From CAZMRW01 sp964568805 (GTDB lineage Bacteria > Pseudomonadota > Gammaproteobacteria > Methylococcales > Methylomonadaceae), in contig CAZMRW010000026.1 of NCBI GenBank assembly GCA_964568805.1, positions 1-46,172 on the forward strand: a stretch of DNA of 46,172 bases. The letters are read 5' to 3'. Below, one piece after another: positions 42,549 through 46,172 of the stretch (the first letter of the stretch is position 1; each line of letters starts with the position of its first letter). The position numbers were made by a program, and so were the translations under genes. The notes beneath the pieces are model-generated. The model was not told the origin of the DNA. It did no database searches and saw only the letters and a list, made by a program, of their open reading frames with translations.

Positions 42549-42820
42549 TGAACTCGAACATAGAGAAGAGTTGGAAAATAACCAATCACTGCTGCCATAT
42601 TTGTTTTGGCCGAGTCTTAAAACGCAGACTGAGTTCATCATCATCTGAAGTGGTATGTTCAATCTGTGACGCCACAGCGAGAGGTGATGAGCCTTCACTT
42701 TGCTGGTGCGGAGTTACTGTTGGTGCGAAGGGGAAGATTTTCGAGTGCTTCCTGAATCCTAAACCGAGTCTGGAATTGCCTCCTATTGTTTTGGTTCGCG
42801 AAAAACGGCATTCGAAGTGA
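42548..42820 (+). CDS. Cysteine-rich zinc-ribbon-like phage protein
   Basis: A 90-residue protein with three CxC/CxxC elements: CCHICFGR, CSICDATARGD and CWCGVTVGAKGKIFEC. The pattern suggests one or two zinc ribbons. Coupled by TGATG to the upstream gene. It may be a nucleic-acid-binding replication or regulatory factor, but the sequence does not decide it. Confidence 0.6.
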   Translation: MNSNIEKSWKITNHCCHICFGRVLKRRLSSSSSEVVCSICDATARGDEPSLCWCGVTVGAKGKIFECFLNPKPSLELPPIVLVREKRHSK

Positions 42821-42970
42821 AAAACATACGTTCTTGATAAGTCCTGTTTCAGTGCATGAGTCGTGACATTAATATAGTTATCAAGCGGCATACGGTTTTA
42901 ACAAGTTTCCTGTGTCTACCTGCAAAAACCGTTTTGCCGCTATCAACTTATTGAGAACAAAGGAGAAACA

Positions 42971-43246
42971 ATGGCATTTGTAAAGGGTAAATCAGGCAAT
43001 CCAGGCGGACGACCAAAAAGCGCCGATGGCTTTAGAAGGGCGGCTAGAGGGCATACGTTGGAAGCGCTAATGGTTTTGCGTGAAATTATGCTTGATTCAT
43101 CAGTCGTGGCTAAGGACCGGATTCAGGCAGCCGAATTGATTATTAGTCGCGCTTATGGAAAACCTGTCGATGAGTATGCACCAATTGACATGAAGGCACT
43201 AACTGACGAGCAGCTTGAGAAAATCATCAAGACCGGCAAGCTTTAA
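42971..43246 (+). CDS. DUF5681-like small phage protein
   Basis: A 91-residue protein with the DUF5681-like opening FVKGKSGNPGGRPKSADGFRR, basic and glycine-rich, followed by helices (HTLEALMVLREIMLD, DRIQAAELIISRAYGKPVDE). Such genes usually sit next to terminase small-subunit genes or replace them, so this could be a packaging accessory. A strong AGGAG precedes the ATG. No large terminase follows here. Confidence 0.72.
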   Translation: MAFVKGKSGNPGGRPKSADGFRRAARGHTLEALMVLREIMLDSSVVAKDRIQAAELIISRAYGKPVDEYAPIDMKALTDEQLEKIIKTGKL

Positions 43247-43283
43247 GATCAAAATTTAATTAAATTTCAAAGAGGATATACAC

Positions 43284-43778
43284 ATGATTGAATTTCAAGG
43301 CAAAGATGGTCGCATTCACAAATTAAATGGGCAAGCCTCAATTGCGAATGCAATGGGGCTTAATCAGGGCAAGACGGTTATCATGACAGACGAGCTCGGG
43401 CGAGTGGTAGGCGCTGGGGCGGGTGGTGAGAACTTGATGAATTCATTGCCGATAATCGAGGCAGTCAGAAGCGCACCCATTGAGACAATAAGTAAGGAAG
43501 CACAGGTAGTTGAAAAAGCGATGAAAACCGAAAGCCCCCTGATGAAATCACAGACGCGCGTTTTGTTTCTAAAGCCTTCGAAAGTCGAAGCCATAAAACC
43601 TAAAGCTGAAGTTCTCGCTAAAGCTGAAATTGCAAAAATACCGACAAAAGACTCAGTGTCGATTGATTTGCTTTCGGATTTTGTTGATGCTCTGATGCTT
43701 CGAGTAAGTGCGCTTGAGGCAATGATTTCCAGGCTGTCTGAGGAAAGGATAGCACTCCCTGCCGATACCGATAAATAA
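43284..43778 (+). CDS. Hypothetical phage protein with C-terminal coiled coil
   Basis: A 164-residue protein. It begins MIEFQGKDGRIHKLNGQASIANAMG and has a Lys/Ala/Glu-rich middle (KPSKVEAIKPKAEVLAKAEIAK) and a helical C-terminus (LLSDFVDALMLRVSALEAMISRLSEERI) that could form a coiled coil. AGAGGA precedes the ATG. The placement between a DUF5681-like gene and a tape-measure-like gene suggests a virion or chaperone role; no family is recognised. Confidence 0.6.
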   Translation: MIEFQGKDGRIHKLNGQASIANAMGLNQGKTVIMTDELGRVVGAGAGGENLMNSLPIIEAVRSAPIETISKEAQVVEKAMKTESPLMKSQTRVLFLKPSKVEAIKPKAEVLAKAEIAKIPTKDSVSIDLLSDFVDALMLRVSALEAMISRLSEERIALPADTDK

Positions 43779-43802
43779 CCAAACTTTGCCTGGATAATAT
43801 TT

Positions 43803-46172
43803 ATGTCTCAAGGTCCTAAAATCAAGATTGATGCCGACTTATCTTCGGCAGAGCAGGCGCTGGCAAGTTTTCGAAATGAATTAGCTGAACTCAAAAAAGA
43901 AATGAGTTCAGCTCCCGGCAACAACCGCATGGAAGGGGAGTTTCAGGCTGCTGGTAACGCGCTCAATAAATTGATGCAGAAGTATGACCAGCTACAGCAA
44001 AAGCTCAACGGCATCGAGAAATCCGGCAAGCGTTACGCGGACATTCTAAAGGAAGTTGCCAAGCTTACTCAAGAGGCGGCTAAATTGTCTCTGAAGGTGG
44101 AGGAAGCGGGATCGCTCAAGGGTAGGAAATCGAGTTATTTCTCTGATGAGGCATTCGAATACCGTTCTGAGCAGCGTTCACTCATAGATCATGTTCGCCG
44201 TGATGCGTCGATGGCGCGAGACGAGTCCCGTCGAGACGCCAATCGGTCCAAGGTGTTCGGGCAAGCGGTTAGTTTGGCCGGGTTTGCCGGTGGCGCGGCG
44301 CTGGGCGGTGGCGGAGGCATGAGCTTAGTAGGCTCAAAACTAGGGGAGATGCTGAAGTACGTTCCTGGCGCAGGGCCGATGCTTGGCGCATTTGGGTCTG
44401 CTATCGGCGGCAAGATTGGCGGCATGGCGGACAACTCCTATTCTCCTGCCAAACAAGAAGCCATTCTTTATTCCGACCTCAGGAAGTCTCTTGGCTCCAC
44501 AAAGTTTGATTTTGAGCAGCTTCGGAGTTCTGTTCGTTCCGCGACAGACGGAATTGGCGTGGCTCACAACGAGGCAGCACAACTCGCGACGCAGTTTGCA
44601 AAGACCAGCAATGCCTCTGGTGATACCGCGGATCTGGCAAAGTCATTAAGCACATCGACCGGGTTCTCTCGTGGTTACGGCATCAATCCGTCTTCTGGGG
44701 CTGGATTTTTCGCAAATATGCGGCTGTCCGGTGTCACCAGTAATGACGCGAGCAATCGTCGTTTAGCGGTCCTAATCGGCGAATCGGTTGCTCGGAGCGG
44801 TACGTCTGCAAAAATGGATGAAGTGCTTGGTGCGCTATCCAGCTTTGCGTCCGGGGCATCAAGAACACTGTTAAAGGGGAATGTCGAGGGCTACCTTTCT
44901 TCGTTGACGTCGTTAACCGGATCAAACATTGCCGGCCTTAAAGGCAGTCCAAATACGGCGGCTGCGCTCCTTGATCAAGCCAATAGCGCCTATATGTCGG
45001 GCGGCGCGATGGGCGAGGCATCAAAGTCATTCATGCTGCAAGCCTTTGTCAATTCTGGCAGCGGTATGGATGCTATCGATGCCAAAATGATGCAAGAGGC
45101 CGGGATGTTTTCGCCGATGTCGTCTGTATTCGGAAATGGCTCGCCAATGTATCAGCGGGCGCTAAAGGATAAAAACACATCTCTGGCCGGTCATTACGAT
45201 AGCTTGTCGGGTAGCTCATCAACCGGTCTTGATATGATTATGGCTGAAATGACTCGACGCCATGGCAATGATACCCAATCGAAGGCGTTGAGTTTATCGG
45301 GTATGTTCGGGACCAATCTCAATCAGAGCGCGGCGTTAATGGGCATGGTTGATTCGATGGGAGTTGGCGGACTGGAGGGGAAACTCAAGAAGTACGGCGT
45401 CAATCTGGACGGAATGGATATGTCCAAGCTGTCGGCAAGCGCGTCTATTTTGTCTTCTGGTGGACCGGATGAATTCATCAGAAAGCAGTTGGCTGATCTC
45501 AACAAAACGCAGTCTGACCAGGGCAAAGAAATTCGTGACGCTACGGTCGGAATGGAGAATTCATTACAGGATTTGACGACGAGGTTAATCCCGATTGAAT
45601 CGGAAAGTAAAGGATTTTTAGCTGAAATACTGAGGCGCTTTAATCCGGATAGCAAGTCTTTGTCGGCTTACGATGCAGCGAATCCTTCTGCAGATAGCGG
45701 CGAATCCCCATCCAATGGGTCGTTTTTGGGTAACGTCATGTCGTCAATATCCAAACATAAAAGAAAAGGCGCAAAAATGGTTGCGCAGTCTAACTTACAA
45801 CGAGATATATCAGGCAAGATTTTTGATGAGGCAATGCGCCAGGGCGTTCCTCCACAGCATGCTCTAGCACTTGCCATGAATGAATCATCGCTGGGTGCCA
45901 ATATGCAGGGGCCGATGATAAAGAAGGGTATGCATAAAGGCGACCGTGCTGCCGGTCCTTTTCATTACATGGCAAAGTCATCTAAAGGCTGGAATCGAAA
46001 TAATATTGACGAAAACATCGCGCATGGAGTCAGTGATCTTAAAAAGAATTACGACAAGTTCGGGAGCTGGGATCTTGCGGCGGCGGCACACTTTACCGGG
46101 GCTGGTCGACCTGAATATCTTCGCGGCGAATTGCCAAACTTAAATGATGGTGGTGCCTCCGTGCGCGAGTAT
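43803..46172 (+). CDS. Tape-measure-like protein with lytic transglycosylase domain (cut by window edge)
   Basis: The ATG frame runs 790 codons to the window edge with no stop. The first 110 residues are heptad-rich coiled coil (SLSSAEQALASFRNELAELKKEM, KLMQKYDQLQQKLNGIEK). A Gly/Ala-rich hydrophobic region (about 155-215, SLAGFAGGAALGGGGGMSL) suits membrane passage. A long low-complexity helical middle follows. From about 672 comes a transglycosylase-like domain: EAMRQGVPPQHALALAMNESSLG with catalytic Glu at about 694, then a second half (FGSWDLAAAAHFTGAGRPEY). Together this fits a tail tape measure or ejection protein that cuts peptidoglycan during DNA entry. Confidence 0.82.
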   Translation, partial: MSQGPKIKIDADLSSAEQALASFRNELAELKKEMSSAPGNNRMEGEFQAAGNALNKLMQKYDQLQQKLNGIEKSGKRYADILKEVAKLTQEAAKLSLKVEEAGSLKGRKSSYFSDEAFEYRSEQRSLIDHVRRDASMARDESRRDANRSKVFGQAVSLAGFAGGAALGGGGGMSLVGSKLGEMLKYVPGAGPMLGAFGSAIGGKIGGMADNSYSPAKQEAILYSDLRKSLGSTKFDFEQLRSSVRSATDGIGVAHNEAAQLATQFAKTSNASGDTADLAKSLSTSTGFSRGYGINPSSGAGFFANMRLSGVTSNDASNRRLAVLIGESVARSGTSAKMDEVLGALSSFASGASRTLLKGNVEGYLSSLTSLTGSNIAGLKGSPNTAAALLDQANSAYMSGGAMGEASKSFMLQAFVNSGSGMDAIDAKMMQEAGMFSPMSSVFGNGSPMYQRALKDKNTSLAGHYDSLSGSSSTGLDMIMAEMTRRHGNDTQSKALSLSGMFGTNLNQSAALMGMVDSMGVGGLEGKLKKYGVNLDGMDMSKLSASASILSSGGPDEFIRKQLADLNKTQSDQGKEIRDATVGMENSLQDLTTRLIPIESESKGFLAEILRRFNPDSKSLSAYDAANPSADSGESPSNGSFLGNVMSSISKHKRKGAKMVAQSNLQRDISGKIFDEAMRQGVPPQHALALAMNESSLGANMQGPMIKKGMHKGDRAAGPFHYMAKSSKGWNRNNIDENIAHGVSDLKKNYDKFGSWDLAAAAHFTGAGRPEYLRGELPNLNDGGASVREY

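Larger units (their letters stand above)
36709..46172 (+). mobile_element. Integrated phage-like element (left end; continues beyond the window)
   Basis: It begins with a tRNA-Lys 3' fragment (attachment site) and a tyrosine integrase, then a toxin-antitoxin pair, an excisionase-like gene, an iteron-bearing initiator and DnaB-like helicase, and ends in view with a tape-measure-like gene. All genes run rightward with stop-start overlaps in the replication module. The intact tRNA-Lys should lie beyond the right end. No terminase, portal or capsid gene is seen in this part. Confidence 0.85.

Overview
The window is chromosomal DNA of a Gram-negative bacterium, most likely a gammaproteobacterium. 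Support comes from an RND tripartite pump, a YceK-type lipoprotein, a sigma-54-like promoter and a GlrK/QseG-like sensor locus. A methylotroph-like (Methylococcales) host fits the mix of cyanase, nitrite transporter, FHA/kinase/phosphatase and PHB-depolymerase-like genes, but this is inference, not proof. The window splits into an ordinary chromosomal part (about 1-24.4 kb), an accessory-looking stretch downstream of tRNA-Leu (24.5-31.9 kb), a signalling locus (31.9-36.5 kb), and the left end of an integrated phage-like element (36.7 kb to the right edge).

Left part. After an Excalibur-type fragment and a YceK-like lipoprotein, a leftward nitrogen operon carries a formate/nitrite-family channel, a fused PP2C phosphatase/Ser-Thr kinase and cyanase. 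It sits behind a sigma-54-like promoter that is followed at once by a terminator-shaped hairpin. A second leftward operon (FHA protein, Ser/Thr kinase with a C-terminal extension, PP2C phosphatase) is a complete threonine-phosphorylation module without type VI secretion genes in view. Next come an unrecognised 511-aa membrane protein, an NlpE-like periplasmic protein behind a near-consensus promoter with an overlapping palindrome, a peroxiredoxin/glutathione reductase pair, and a TetR-controlled MexEF-OprN-like efflux operon. Then follow mfd, queA and tRNA-Leu(CAA).

Accessory part. Just downstream of tRNA-Leu is a truncated integrase N-terminus, a scar of an old integration. Beyond it lie a LysR regulator divergent from an EthD / AhpD-like / esterase cluster, a ParDE-type toxin-antitoxin pair bracketed by two ~169-bp direct repeats (a third, shorter copy lies at 31.4 kb), a DUF2971 protein, and an ODP-type di-iron metallo-beta-lactamase-fold protein.

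Signalling locus. Two consecutive sensor kinases, separated by a QseG-like lipoprotein gene, precede an OmpR-type regulator. The first kinase has Arg where the phosphoacceptor His should be but keeps its ATP-binding motifs. The second is canonical.

Phage-like element. It starts at a 48-bp 3' fragment of a tRNA-Lys(CTT) gene (an attachment site), with integrase, paired arm-type repeats and a HigBA-like toxin-antitoxin pair. A tightly overlapping replication module follows: excisionase-like protein, two small proteins, a lambda-O-like initiator carrying six 18-bp iterons inside its own coding sequence, a DnaB-like helicase and two small proteins. A DUF5681-like gene, an unknown gene and a tape-measure-like protein with a lytic transglycosylase domain come next, the last cut by the window edge. 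No terminase, portal or capsid gene lies between the replication genes and the tape-measure-like gene. That is an unusual order.
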